A DNA stretch of 64,000 bases from VRUE01 sp963796705 (GCA_963796705.1 CAWCMK010000002.1:310001-374000), one strand, 5' to 3'; positions 8,699 to 17,670 are shown, counted from the first letter of the stretch. Numbers and translations are program-made. Notes: a model not told the origin generated them from the sequence alone.

Positions 8699-10332
8699 GC
8701 GCCAAGCCCTATGCGATCACGCTCGATGTCGGCTCGAGCCTCGCCAACAAGACCGGAAGTTGGCGAGAGGAACGCCCCGTCTTCGTCGAACGAATGCCGC
8801 CCTGCAACGACGCCTGTCCGGCCGGTGAGAACGTCCAGGCCTGGCTGTATGAGGCCGAGGAGGGCGAGGCTGGTTACGAGCGGGCCTGGCGCAGGCTGAT
8901 CGCCGACAACCCGTTTCCCTCAATCATGGGGCGCGTCTGCTACCACCCCTGCGAGACCGCCTGCAATCGGGTGCAGCTCGATGAGGCGGTCGGCATCCAC
9001 GCGGTCGAGCGCTTTCTCGGGGATGAGGCGATCGAGCGCGGCTGGCGGATCGAGGCCGCGGCGAGGCCGAGCGGCAAGCGGGTGCTGGTCGTCGGCGCCG
9101 GCCCGTCGGGCCTCTCGGCGGCCTACCACCTGACGAGGTTCGGGCACGCCGTCACGATCCACGACGCGGGCGCTCGGCCCGGCGGCATGATGCGCTACGG
9201 GATCCCCCGGTATCGGCTGCCGCGGGAGGTGCTCGACGCGGAGATCAAGCGCATCCTCGATCTCGGCGTTGAGTTGGAGAGCGGCCGCCGAGTTGACAAT
9301 GTGCTCGACTCGATGCGGGAGGGCGGCTTTGACGCAGCCTTCCTCGCGGTCGGCGCGCACATCGGGCGCCGCGCCTACGTTCCCGCCGGTGAGGCCGAGC
9401 GTATCGTCGACGCGGTGTCGCTGCTCGAGGGACTGGAGGAGGGCGAGCGCCCGATGCTCGGGCGTCGCGTCGCCGTCTACGGCGGCGGCGACACGGCGAT
9501 GGACGCTGCCCGCACCGCCCGCCGCCTCGGCGCCACCGATGCCGTGGTGATTTACCGACGGACCCGTGCGCGGATGCCGGCTCACGACATAGATGTCGCC
9601 GAAGCCGAGGAGGAGGGGGTCGAGCTGCGCTGGCTCTCAACAATCCAGCACTTCGAGGGCGGCCGGCTGCTGCTGGAGCGGATGGAATTGGACGAGACCG
9701 GTTTCCCGCAGCCGACCGGCGAGACCGTCGAGCTGGCCGCCGACTCGCTCGTGCTGGCGCTCGGCCAGGAAGCCGACCTCGCCCTGCTCGATGGGGTGCC
9801 GGGGATCGAGGTCGCCGACGGGGTCGTTCAGGTCGGCCCCAACATGATGACCGGCCACCCCGGCGTCTTTGCCGGCGGCGACATGGTGCCCGCCGAGCGC
9901 ACGGTCACCGTCGGTGTGGGCCACGGCAAGCAGGCCGCCCGCCACATCGATGCCTGGCTGCGGGGGGAGGAGCACGAACCGTCCCCCCGGCATCAGCTGG
10001 CGAGCTTTGAGGGCCTCAACACCTGGTACTACGCCGAGGCGCCCCCGGAGCGGCAATCGCAGTTGCAGGCCGCACGGCGCACGAGCGGCTTCGAGGAGGT
10101 CGTTGCCGGTCTAAAGCGCGAGGACGCGCTCTTTGAGGCACGTCGTTGCCTTTCCTGCGGCAACTGTTTTTCATGCGATAACTGCTACGGGGTTTGTCCG
10201 GACAACGCGGTGATCAAGCTCGGCGCCCCCGGGGAGCGCTATGAGGTCGACCTCGACTTCTGCAAGGGCTGCGGACTCTGCGCCGCCGAGTGTCCCTGCG
10301 GGGCGATCGAGATGGTGCCGGAGCGCATCTAG
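8695..10332 (+). CDS. GltD-like flavoprotein fused to a C-terminal 2[4Fe-4S] ferredoxin domain
   Basis: This 545-residue protein resembles the small subunit of glutamate synthase. An N-terminal helical domain with cysteines (MPPCNDACPAGENVQAWL and CYHPCETACNR) holds Fe-S clusters. An FAD site follows at VLVVGAGPSGLSAAYHL, then an NAD(P) site at VAVYGGGDTAMDAARTARRL. The last 60 residues form a ferredoxin domain: CLSCGNCFSCDNCYGVCP with extra cysteines, then CKGCGLCAAECPCGAIEM. It starts in ATGA overlap with porB. It is likely the electron-transfer subunit that links the oxidoreductase to NAD(P)H, instead of a small separate delta ferredoxin. The direction of flow is inference. Confidence 0.92.
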   Translation: MSAKPYAITLDVGSSLANKTGSWREERPVFVERMPPCNDACPAGENVQAWLYEAEEGEAGYERAWRRLIADNPFPSIMGRVCYHPCETACNRVQLDEAVGIHAVERFLGDEAIERGWRIEAAARPSGKRVLVVGAGPSGLSAAYHLTRFGHAVTIHDAGARPGGMMRYGIPRYRLPREVLDAEIKRILDLGVELESGRRVDNVLDSMREGGFDAAFLAVGAHIGRRAYVPAGEAERIVDAVSLLEGLEEGERPMLGRRVAVYGGGDTAMDAARTARRLGATDAVVIYRRTRARMPAHDIDVAEAEEEGVELRWLSTIQHFEGGRLLLERMELDETGFPQPTGETVELAADSLVLALGQEADLALLDGVPGIEVADGVVQVGPNMMTGHPGVFAGGDMVPAERTVTVGVGHGKQAARHIDAWLRGEEHEPSPRHQLASFEGLNTWYYAEAPPERQSQLQAARRTSGFEEVVAGLKREDALFEARRCLSCGNCFSCDNCYGVCPDNAVIKLGAPGERYEVDLDFCKGCGLCAAECPCGAIEMVPERI

Positions 10333-10371
10333 CTGGGCGCCGCCCAGCACTCCTCGCGTAGACTGCCGCGA

Positions 10372-10845
10372 ATGGCAACCGTAGAGGTGCAGGGCGTGGA
10401 GGGGATGCAGGCGCTGCTGGGGCGGGAGGTCGGCCCCAGCGAGTGGCGCACCGTCACCCAGGAGGACATCGACACCTTTGCCGGGATCTCCGGCGATGAC
10501 CAGTGGATCCACGTCGACGTCGAGCGGGCCGCGCGGGAGAGTCCGTTCGGGACGACGATCGCCCACGGCAACCTGACCCTCTCGCTGGTTGACGGCTTCC
10601 GCAAGAACCTGATCTCCTCCAGCGGCTTCGCGCTGGGCGTCAACTACGGCTGGAACAAGATTCGCTTCCCGGCTCCGGTTCCCGCGGAGGCCAGGGTGCG
10701 TGCCCGCGCCGAGGTCGTCTCCGTCGATGAGGTCGGGGGCGGCTGGTGGCAGGTCATCACCCGCTTCACCCTCGAGGTCGAGGGCAACGAGAAGCCCTGC
10801 TTCGTGGGTGACTCGGTGACGCGGGTGATGGCTCCCGCCGAGTAG
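10372..10845 (+). CDS. MaoC-like (R)-enoyl-CoA hydratase
   Basis: This 157-residue protein has the single hot-dog fold of MaoC-type dehydratases. The catalytic element reads EDIDTFAGISGDDQWIHVD, with the Asp and His that activate water, and continues with PFGTTIAHGNLTLSLV. The family adds water to trans-2-enoyl-CoA to give (R)-3-hydroxyacyl-CoA, for example for polyhydroxyalkanoate supply or fatty acid metabolism. ATG at 10372 lies 39 bases after the oxidoreductase operon. A frameshifted acetyltransferase begins directly at its stop codon. Confidence 0.92.
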   Translation: MATVEVQGVEGMQALLGREVGPSEWRTVTQEDIDTFAGISGDDQWIHVDVERAARESPFGTTIAHGNLTLSLVDGFRKNLISSSGFALGVNYGWNKIRFPAPVPAEARVRARAEVVSVDEVGGGWWQVITRFTLEVEGNEKPCFVGDSVTRVMAPAE

Positions 10846-11329
10846 TTGTTCGAGCTGCGCTGGTTTCGGGATTCCGACGCCGACGCCGTCTGGGCGCTTC
10901 ACCAAGAGGCGCTTGAGGATGCGGGCGTCGACGGTGGCCGCGGGCGTTGGGAGGAGGACCTGCGCGACATCTCCGCCTCCTACACCGGGTCGGGCGGCGA
11001 CTTCCTCGTCTGTCTGCTCGACGGGGAGCTGGTCGGGATGGGCGGGCTCGGCCCCCGCTCCGGCGGCGTCTTCGAGCTGAGGCGGATGCGTGTGCGCTCC
11101 GACCGCCAGCGCCGCGGTCTGGGCCGCCGGATCCTCGAGGGGCTGGAGGAGCGTGCCGGGGAGCTGGGCTTCGGGCGCGTCGTTCTCGACACGACCGAGG
11201 GGCAGATCGCGGCCCGCCGGCTGGCTCTATGAGAGCGCCGGTTATCGGGAGGCCGGCCGCCGCGAGGCAGGGCGCTTCCTCGTCATCGACTTCGTCAAGG
11301 AGCTGGGCCCGCCGCGCTGGAGTTCCTGA
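10846..11329 (+). pseudogene. GNAT N-acetyltransferase gene disrupted by a 4-base duplication
   Basis: The first frame (TTG at 10846) gives a normal GNAT start, LRWFRDSDADAVWALHQEAL, and the acetyl-CoA loop MRVRSDRQRRGLGRRILEGL, then stops at 11232. The C-terminal part of the fold, YESAGYREAGRREAGRFL, continues in another frame to 11329. The break lies in a tandem GGCT-GGCT (11219-11226). Removing one copy joins AARRL directly to YESAGY, the expected GNAT sequence. So a 4-base duplication broke the gene, or the read has an error. Its substrate is unknown. The end overlaps the convergent SRPBCC gene by 35 bases. Confidence 0.82.
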
Positions 11330-11756
11330 CCGCGCGCGCGAGCGCGACGATCTTCTCCTGTGCGTGGGGCAGCGCCCGCGCCGCCGCCGGGCCCATCACC
11401 CGCCTCCAAAGGGGCGCCAACGGCCCCTCGATGTAGATCGTGTTGACCAGCGTGCAGGCGCCCTCGTCCCTGCCTTCCACCAGGTGGCGGTGGCCCATGC
11501 GAGCCCCGGGAAGGCGCGCCTCGTCGGTGAACAGATGGCCCTCCTGAAACTCAATGACCTCGAAGCTCAACCGCAGTCCGGTGCGGAAGACGATCCTTGC
11601 GCGGGCGCCGTGGGCGAGCGGCCCGTCGAGCTCAACCCGCCGGATCTCGGAATTCCATTCCCGCCACGCAGCGACTGCAGCGTAGGCCCGCTGCCAGACG
11701 GCGCCGGCCGAAACCTCGGCCTCGCGCTGGCTGGTCGTCTCCCAGCGGCTGATCAC
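11295..11756 (-). CDS. SRPBCC-family protein
   Basis: The 153-residue product looks like a START/Bet v1-fold (SRPBCC, polyketide cyclase-like) protein. It opens with ISRWETTSQREAEVSAGAVW, has WREWNSEIRRVELDGPLAHG, and the family turn in FEVIEFQEGHLFTDEARLPG, then a long C-terminal helix with RVMGPAAARALPHAQEKIV. Members bind hydrophobic ligands, and some are enzymes or coenzyme-binding chaperones. The ligand cannot be predicted here. It lies just upstream of the cupredoxin lipoprotein's 3' end on the same strand. Confidence 0.75.
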   Translation of the reverse strand: MISRWETTSQREAEVSAGAVWQRAYAAVAAWREWNSEIRRVELDGPLAHGARARIVFRTGLRLSFEVIEFQEGHLFTDEARLPGARMGHRHLVEGRDEGACTLVNTIYIEGPLAPLWRRVMGPAAARALPHAQEKIVALARAVRNSSAAGPAP

Positions 11757-11762
11757 CGTCGT

Positions 11763-12218
11763 CTACTTGACCGTCAGGGTCCCTTCCATCCCCGCTTCGC
11801 GATGACCGGGAACCGTGCAGAAGAACTTGTAGGTGCCGGGTTTCAGGTTGACGGTCGTCGTGGCGCTGCCGTTTGCGACGAGTTCGGTCTGTCCCACCAC
11901 TTCGCCGCTCGAGTTTTCGATCGCGACGTCGTGTTCCAGTTCCTGGGGGTTGGTGAATTCAATCGAGACCTGCCCCGCCTTGGCTGTCACATGCTTGCTG
12001 GTGTAGGCGAGATTCCCATTTGTCGGGGTCGCAAGCTTCACGACCGAGCCAGCCGCTGCGGCGCCGCCCCCCGTTTCGCCACCACCCCCGGCGCCTGATT
12101 CCGATGGCCCGCCGGTTTCGGCTGCCGTGCTGCTCGAGGAGCTTTCGCCGCTGCTTCCGCAGGAGATGAGAGCGATTGAGGCCAGGACGAGGAGCGCCAG
12201 AGCCACGGCCTTCTTCAT
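11763..12218 (-). CDS. Cupredoxin (plastocyanin-like) lipoprotein
   Basis: This 151-residue protein has a lipoprotein signal peptide with lipobox ALISC (lipidated Cys20). A low-complexity Ser/Gly/Glu linker (about 21-57) follows, then a single cupredoxin domain. The type I copper ligands are all visible: His96 in LEHDVAI, and Cys134, His139 and Met144 in FFCTVPGHREAGM. It should sit on the outer face of the cytoplasmic membrane and carry electrons with copper. A copper-handling module lies about 19 kb away in the same window, but no direct partner is adjacent. Confidence 0.92.
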   Translation of the reverse strand: MKKAVALALLVLASIALISCGSSGESSSSSTAAETGGPSESGAGGGGETGGGAAAAGSVVKLATPTNGNLAYTSKHVTAKAGQVSIEFTNPQELEHDVAIENSSGEVVGQTELVANGSATTTVNLKPGTYKFFCTVPGHREAGMEGTLTVK

Positions 12219-12296
12219 CGGAGATCCTTTCCTGAGTTTTGCCGGCAGAGGGGCGCGAGGGACTCTACTGCGGATGGGACCGTGCTTCGTTCCGCG

Positions 12297-13121
12297 TCAG
12301 CGGCCGGTGAATTCTGCCCTCCCGCCGTCGAAGAACGCCTCCACCCCGATTCGCAGATCCTCGGTCGCCATGCTGTCGGCAATGCCGTGCCGCTCGAGCT
12401 GCAGGTGCGCGGTGAGCGTGTTCTCGATGCTCTGACCGCAGAGGATTTTCGCCATACGCACGTAATAGGGGGCCTTCTCGGCCAGGCTCTCGGCCTTGGT
12501 GCGGGCCGCGTCGAGCAATTCCTCGGCGGCAACCACAGCGCTCACCAGGCGCTCCTCCAGCGCCTGCTGAGCGCCCAGGTTCGGATCCTCAAGCAGCAGC
12601 TCCAGAGCCCGGCCGGGGCCGACGATGCGCGGCAGAAAATAGGTCATCCCGCCGTCGGGTGAGGCTCCGATCCGCCCATAGGCACAGGCGAAGAACGCCG
12701 CCTCCGAGGCGATCCTCGTGTCGCAGGCCAGGGCCAGCGAGAAGCCGGCACCGGCCGCTGGCCCGTTGACCGCGGCGATCACCGGGAAGGGGATCCGGCG
12801 CAGGTCGACGATCGCCTGGTGCAGCGCCTCGGCGCCGCGACGCACCTCCGAGGGCAGGTCGATCTCCTCCGAGCGCACACCCGCCCGGAAGGTGTTGACA
12901 TCGCCGCCCGCGCAGAAGGCCTTGCCCGCACCGGTGATGATCAGGGCGCGCAGGCCGGATCGGTCCGCCAGCCAGGGGAAGGCGACGGCCATCTCGAGAA
13001 TCATCTCCGGGCTCATCGCGTTAAAGGCGTCGGGCCGGTCGAGGGTCAGGGTTCCGATCGCGCCGTCGATCTCCAGTCTCAGGGTCTGCAGCTCGGGCGG
13101 GCTCAGGGTCTCGGTGCTCAT
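12297..13121 (-). CDS. Enoyl-CoA hydratase/isomerase family protein
   Basis: This 274-residue crotonase-fold protein has the oxyanion-hole segment ALIITGAGKAFCAGGDVNTF and the second family motif AAVNGPAAGAGFSLALACD. The catalytic region reads FACAYGRIGASPDGGMTYFL. The position of the second catalytic glutamate of classical hydratases appears as GASPDGG, so it may be an isomerase-like or atypical member. The likely role is beta-oxidation or a related acyl-CoA step. It is divergent from uvrC, with a 65-base gap. Confidence 0.9.
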   Translation of the reverse strand: MSTETLSPPELQTLRLEIDGAIGTLTLDRPDAFNAMSPEMILEMAVAFPWLADRSGLRALIITGAGKAFCAGGDVNTFRAGVRSEEIDLPSEVRRGAEALHQAIVDLRRIPFPVIAAVNGPAAGAGFSLALACDTRIASEAAFFACAYGRIGASPDGGMTYFLPRIVGPGRALELLLEDPNLGAQQALEERLVSAVVAAEELLDAARTKAESLAEKAPYYVRMAKILCGQSIENTLTAHLQLERHGIADSMATEDLRIGVEAFFDGGRAEFTGR

Positions 13122-13186
13122 TTTGTGCGCAATCTCCGTCTCTGGCGTGCGGTTGGCCGTGTGGCCAGGAGCCTACTCTTTGCTAG

Positions 13187-15076
13187 ATGGCAAAAGTCAG
13201 CGAGACCAATGGGCACCCGGAACGGGAGGAGCGGATCGCAGAGCGCCGTCGCGAGCTTCCCGACTCGCCCGGCGTCTACCTGTTCCGCGATGCGGATGGG
13301 GAGCTGCTCTACGTCGGCAAGGCGCGCTCGATCCGCAAGCGGGTCGCTTCGCACTTCTCAGGCGGAGAGACGCGCCTCACCTCGCGGATCGATGGAATCG
13401 AGGTGCTGGTCACGGCCAACGAGGCGGAGGCGCTGCTCACCGAGCAGAGTTTCATCAAGCGCCACCGGCCGCGCTTCAACATCCGCCTGCGAGACGACAA
13501 GTCCTACCCCTATGTGGCGGTCAGCCTCGACGAGGACTATCCGCGCGTTTACTTCACCCGCGAGAAGCACCATGCAGGACGCGCCTACTTCGGTCCCTTC
13601 TCGAGCGCGAAGCGCGTGCGCGAGACACTCGACCTGCTCGGCAAGCTGTTTCAGTTCCGCACCTGCGAGGGGCCACAACCCGGTCGGCGCTCCGGCAACC
13701 CCTGCCTCGACTACTACATCAAGCGCTGCGGGGCGCCCTGTGTTGGTCATGTCGACCGCGAGGAGTATCGGCGCAATATCGAGTCGATCGTCGACTTCTT
13801 ATCCGGCCGCTACCGGCAGGTCGAGGAGGAGGAGCGGATGAAGATGGACGCGGCGGCGGCCGCTCGCGAATTCGAGCGGGCCGCTGTGCATCGCGACCGC
13901 CTGGCGGCGATCAGCTCGCTGTTCGAGCGCCAGCGTGTGGCCGGTGCCTCGGTGGGGACGGCCGATTTGATCGGCGTCGCCGCCGAGGGCGCCGACGCCA
14001 ACGTCCAGGTCTTCCAGGTCCGGGACGGGATCCTCGCCGAGCGCCAGAGCTTTTATCTGGAGAACCGCGGTGAGCGCGGCGAGGCCGAGGTCGCCGAGGA
14101 GTTCATCGGCCAGTACTACTCCGCCTCGCCGTCGATCCCCAAGACGGTCATCGTTGGCCCCTACGTCGATCGCGATCGAACCGAACTGCTCGCCGCCGCG
14201 CTGGGCGAGCGCCGCGGGGGACCGGTTGAGGTGCGGATCGCGGAGCGCGGCGATAAACGGCGCTTGCGAGAGCTCGCTGAGCGCAACGCACGCCTCGCAC
14301 TCGACCAGGACCGGCTGCGCCGCGAGCACCGGCGCCAGCAGCGTGTCGAGTCATTGGCCGAGTTGCGCGATGCCCTTGGGATGGACGAGCTGCCGGTGCG
14401 GATCGAGGGTTTCGACATCTCCAACCTAGGTGGCGAGCACACGGTCGCCTCGATGGTCGTCTTCGAGGGCGGTGCGACCAAGAAGAGCGACTATCGCCGC
14501 TTTCGCGTGCGGGGCGAGCGCCGGCGGGGCCCCGACGACTTCCGCTCGATGGAAGAGGTGCTGGAGCGGCGCATGAGCCGCTTTCTGGAACAGGCCGACC
14601 TCTCACCTCACGACCGCGAGCGCGATGGGAGCTTCGCCTCTCTGCCGGTGCTGATCGTGATTGACGGCGGCAAGGGACAGCTCGGCGCCGGCCTGCGTGT
14701 CCTGCAGCCGTTCATCGATCGCGGCGTAGTGATAGTCGGCCTCGCCAAGCGCGAGGAGGAGGTCCACCTTCCCGGGCGCGCCGGACCGCTCGATCTGCCC
14801 GCCGACTCAGAGGCCTCGCGACTGCTGCAGCGAGTGCGGGACGAGGCGCACCGCTTTGCGATCGAACACCACCGCGGACGCCGCGACCGGGCGATGACCG
14901 GTTCGGTCCTCGATGGGCTGCGGGGCGTCGGGCCCGTGCGAAAGCGGGCTCTGCTCAAGCATTTCGGCTCACCGGAGCGCTTCCTGGCCGCGAGCCGGGA
15001 GGAGCTCGAGGCCGTGCCTGGCGTGCCGGGAAAGCTGGCTCGCGAGATCCACGAGCAGCTGAATAGGACCGGCTGA
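13187..15076 (+). CDS. uvrC: Excinuclease ABC subunit C
   Basis: UvrC makes the dual incisions in nucleotide excision repair. The 629-residue protein has all its domains in order. The GIY-YIG nuclease begins DSPGVYLFRDADGELLYVGK. The conserved stretch TCEGPQPGRRSGNPCLDYYI follows, with the cysteines seen in UvrC. The UVR (UvrB-binding) helix is near residue 215. The RNase H-like nuclease contains EGFDISNLGGEHTVASMVVF and LIVIDGGKGQL. Two helix-hairpin-helix motifs close the protein (LDGLRGVGPVRKRALLKHFG). The ribosome-binding site is poor, so the message may be nearly leaderless. It overlaps rapZ in TGATG form. Confidence 0.97.
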   Translation: MAKVSETNGHPEREERIAERRRELPDSPGVYLFRDADGELLYVGKARSIRKRVASHFSGGETRLTSRIDGIEVLVTANEAEALLTEQSFIKRHRPRFNIRLRDDKSYPYVAVSLDEDYPRVYFTREKHHAGRAYFGPFSSAKRVRETLDLLGKLFQFRTCEGPQPGRRSGNPCLDYYIKRCGAPCVGHVDREEYRRNIESIVDFLSGRYRQVEEEERMKMDAAAAAREFERAAVHRDRLAAISSLFERQRVAGASVGTADLIGVAAEGADANVQVFQVRDGILAERQSFYLENRGERGEAEVAEEFIGQYYSASPSIPKTVIVGPYVDRDRTELLAAALGERRGGPVEVRIAERGDKRRLRELAERNARLALDQDRLRREHRRQQRVESLAELRDALGMDELPVRIEGFDISNLGGEHTVASMVVFEGGATKKSDYRRFRVRGERRRGPDDFRSMEEVLERRMSRFLEQADLSPHDRERDGSFASLPVLIVIDGGKGQLGAGLRVLQPFIDRGVVIVGLAKREEEVHLPGRAGPLDLPADSEASRLLQRVRDEAHRFAIEHHRGRRDRAMTGSVLDGLRGVGPVRKRALLKHFGSPERFLAASREELEAVPGVPGKLAREIHEQLNRTG

Positions 15077-15981
15077 TGGAGGCGAAGGAGGACCTCCGCG
15101 AGGGGGAGGAGAAGGACGTGACGGTGGTCGTTATCACCGGCCACTCGGGGGCCGGCAAGTCCGAAGCGATCGCCGCCTTCGAGGACAGCGGCTACTTCTG
15201 CGTCGACAACCTGCCGCCACGCATGATCGGCAGCCTCGGCGAGCTGTTCCGCCACTCCGGCAGCGGCGTCGAGCGTGCCGCCGTCGTCTCCGACGTCCGC
15301 GGCGGCGATTACTTCGACGAGCTCCAGCAGGTCCTCGAGGAACTCGACGCCGACGGTCTCAGGCCCAAAGTCCTCTTCCTCGAGGCGGGGGAGGAGGTGC
15401 TGCTCGACCGCTACAAGGAGACCCGCCGCCGACATCCGATGGCTCCCGCGGGCAGCATCGTTGACGGGATCCGCGCGGAGCGCGCGCTGCTGGCGCCGCT
15501 GCGCGAGCGCGCCGACGTCGTCATGGACACAAGCGATTTGACCGGAGGGATGCTGCGGCGGCGGATTGCCGAGGAGATGCTCGGCCGCGATGGCAGCGCG
15601 AAGCTGGCCCTGACGCTGCTGACCTTCGGCTTCAAGAACGGGCCGCCACGCGACGCCGACCTGACCCTCGACGTGCGCTTCCTGCCCAACCCGCACTATG
15701 TCGAGCAGCTGCGCTCGCTCACAGGGCTCGACCCGAAGGTGCGCGAATACGTTGAGTCGGGGACCCAGGCGGGCGAGTTCTACGGGCGCCTGCTTCCCCT
15801 GCTCGAGTTCCTCGTGCCCGCCTACGTTGCCGAGGGCAAGAGCCACCTGACGATCGCGATCGGCTGCACCGGCGGGCGGCACCGCTCGGTGACGGTCGCC
15901 GATCGGATTCGACGCGACCTGGCGGGACGCGACGACGTTGCCGTGCGGGTCAAGCACCGCGACGCGGAGCTGGACTCGTAA
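15076..15981 (+). CDS. rapZ: RNase adapter / nucleotide-binding protein RapZ
   Basis: This 301-residue protein has the Walker A loop TGHSGAGKSEAI and the family segment SGYFCVDNLPPRM. It also has LTFGFKNGPPRDADLTLDVR and the C-terminal IAIGCTGGRHRSVTVAD. In enterobacteria RapZ guides RNase E to a small RNA that controls cell-wall sugar synthesis; in Gram-positives the homologue (YvcJ) has GTPase activity and a less clear role. The uvrC-rapZ pairing is widely conserved. Usually yvcK and whiA come next, but here an ABC exporter follows. A later in-frame GTG at 15118 is also possible. Confidence 0.95.
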   Translation: MEAKEDLREGEEKDVTVVVITGHSGAGKSEAIAAFEDSGYFCVDNLPPRMIGSLGELFRHSGSGVERAAVVSDVRGGDYFDELQQVLEELDADGLRPKVLFLEAGEEVLLDRYKETRRRHPMAPAGSIVDGIRAERALLAPLRERADVVMDTSDLTGGMLRRRIAEEMLGRDGSAKLALTLLTFGFKNGPPRDADLTLDVRFLPNPHYVEQLRSLTGLDPKVREYVESGTQAGEFYGRLLPLLEFLVPAYVAEGKSHLTIAIGCTGGRHRSVTVADRIRRDLAGRDDVAVRVKHRDAELDS

Positions 15982-15994
15982 GAATCCAGCTCCG

Positions 15995-16852
15995 ATGCCT
16001 GAAGATCCCCAGCTGGTCATCTCGGTTCGCGGCCTGCGCAAGAGCTACGGTGAGCTCGAGGCGGTGCGCGGCATCGACCTCGAGGTGAGGCGCGGCGAGG
16101 TCTTCGCGCTGCTTGGGCCAAACGGTGCCGGCAAGACGACCACGGTCGAGATCCTCGAGGGCTACAGGCGTCGCAGCGAGGGTGAGGTCAGGGTGCTCGG
16201 CGCAGATCCCGAGAGCGCCGGGCGCGAGTGGCGGGAGCGGATCGGGATCGTCCTGCAGTCCTGCCGCCTGGACCCCTACCTGACGGTTCGCGAGTCCCTG
16301 CAGCTGTTTGCCGGTTACTACCGGGCGCCGCGGCCGGTTGATGAGGTGATCGAGGTGGTCGGCCTCCAGGGGGAGGCCGATGTGCGCGCCAGGCGGCTCT
16401 CCGGCGGCCAGCAGCGGCGGCTCGACGTCGGCATGGCGCTGGTCGGCGATCCCGAGCTGCTCTTCCTCGACGAGCCGACCACCGGGTTTGACCCCTCGGC
16501 TCGACGCCAGGCCTGGGAGGCGATCGCCGGCCTGCGCGAGCTCGGCAAGACCGTCCTGCTCACGACCCACTACATGGATGAGGCGCAGCGCCTCGCTGAC
16601 CGGGTGACGATCGTCGCCGGCGGCAGAATTGTCGCCCGCGGAACGCCGGAGGACCTCGGTGGGCGTCAGAGTCAGCCGACGACGATCTCCTACCGGCTGG
16701 ACGGGGAGGAGGTCACCCTTGAGACGCAGACGCCGGTGGAGACCCTGAACGCGCTCACCAACCGGGCGATCTCCGAGGGCCTCGAGCTCGAGAATCTCGA
16801 GGTGCGACGCCCCAGCCTCGAGGACATCTACCTGGAGTTGACCGAGTCGTGA
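15995..16852 (+). CDS. ABC-2 type exporter, ATP-binding protein
   Basis: The 285-residue ATPase has Walker A at LLGPNGAGKTTTVEIL, signature RLSGGQQRRLDVGMALVGD, Walker B at LLFLDEPTTGFD and the H-loop at LLTTHYMDEAQRLAD. It belongs to the drug/polysaccharide exporter group (DrrA/CcmA-like). The C-terminal 60 residues are a family tail ending LEDIYLELTES. ATG at 15995 is preferred because the conserved domain begins 8 residues later, whereas the upstream open frame lies in rapZ. It overlaps the permease gene by 4 bases (GTGA). The exported substrate is not evident. Confidence 0.93.
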   Translation: MPEDPQLVISVRGLRKSYGELEAVRGIDLEVRRGEVFALLGPNGAGKTTTVEILEGYRRRSEGEVRVLGADPESAGREWRERIGIVLQSCRLDPYLTVRESLQLFAGYYRAPRPVDEVIEVVGLQGEADVRARRLSGGQQRRLDVGMALVGDPELLFLDEPTTGFDPSARRQAWEAIAGLRELGKTVLLTTHYMDEAQRLADRVTIVAGGRIVARGTPEDLGGRQSQPTTISYRLDGEEVTLETQTPVETLNALTNRAISEGLELENLEVRRPSLEDIYLELTES

Positions 16853-17610
16853 GCCTCGTATTGCACCAGTTCCGCTACGACCAGAAGGCCTTCTGGCGCA
16901 ATCCGGCGTCGGTCTTCTTCACGGTCATGTTCCCGGTGATCGTCTTTGTGATTCTCGCCGTCGTCTTCAACGGCGAAACCGTCAAGGTTCGTGGCGGGGT
17001 CAACGCGACCACCTATTACGTGCCGGCGATCATGAGCCTCTCGATCATTTCGGCGACGATGCAGACGCTGGCGATGACCCTGGTGATCGCCCGCGAAGAC
17101 GGTCGCCTGAAGCGCGGCCGTGGCACACCGATGCCGCCCTGGGTGTTCATCGCGGGAAGGATCGGCAACTCGATTGTCGTCGCGCTCCTGATGCTGACCC
17201 TGCTGGCGGCGATCGGCGGCCTGCTCTACGGGGTGGCCTTTCCCTGGTCGCGGCTCCCGGCGATCGTCCTGACCCTGGTGGTGGGCGCCGCCGCGTTCTG
17301 TTGCCTCGGGATCGCGCTGACCGCCGCGATCCCCTCCCAGGACGCGGCGGCGCCGATCGTCAACGCGCTGTTGTTGCCGCTGTACTTCCTCTCTGGCGTC
17401 TTCATTCCCGAAGATCAGCTGCCGACCGGTGTGATCCATTTCGCCGACTTTTTCCCGGTGCGGCACTTCTTTGACGCCTTCTTTGACGCCTACGTTCCCG
17501 CCGGCGGTCCGGCGATCTCCTGGGGCAATCTCGCCGTGGTCGCGGTCTGGGGCATCGCTGGCGCCCTGCTCGCCGTGCGCTTTTTCCGCTGGACGCCGCG
17601 GGCAGGTTGA
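16849..17610 (+). CDS. ABC-2 type exporter, permease
   Basis: The 253-residue membrane protein has the ABC-2 permease layout: an N-terminal helix after FRYDQKAFWRNPASVFFTVM, an extracytoplasmic segment near residues 40-55, five more helices, and the family motif LPLYFLSGVFIPEDQLP before the last pair of helices. It pairs with the ATPase that overlaps it. The neighbourhood (rapZ before, glyoxalase-like and gap after) gives no hint of the substrate. The genes occupy the place where yvcK and whiA stand in many actinobacteria. Confidence 0.92.
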   Translation: MSLVLHQFRYDQKAFWRNPASVFFTVMFPVIVFVILAVVFNGETVKVRGGVNATTYYVPAIMSLSIISATMQTLAMTLVIAREDGRLKRGRGTPMPPWVFIAGRIGNSIVVALLMLTLLAAIGGLLYGVAFPWSRLPAIVLTLVVGAAAFCCLGIALTAAIPSQDAAAPIVNALLLPLYFLSGVFIPEDQLPTGVIHFADFFPVRHFFDAFFDAYVPAGGPAISWGNLAVVAVWGIAGALLAVRFFRWTPRAG

Positions 17611-17670
17611 CCGGCCGGAGGGGGCAGACGACCTCCGCCGGGGCCCCGCGTATAGCCTCTCGGACCCCAG

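Noticed and set aside
13154..13167. TGGCC-GTGT-GGCCA palindrome before uvrC
   Set aside because: It is too short in this GC-rich context and resembles neither an SOS box nor a known operator.
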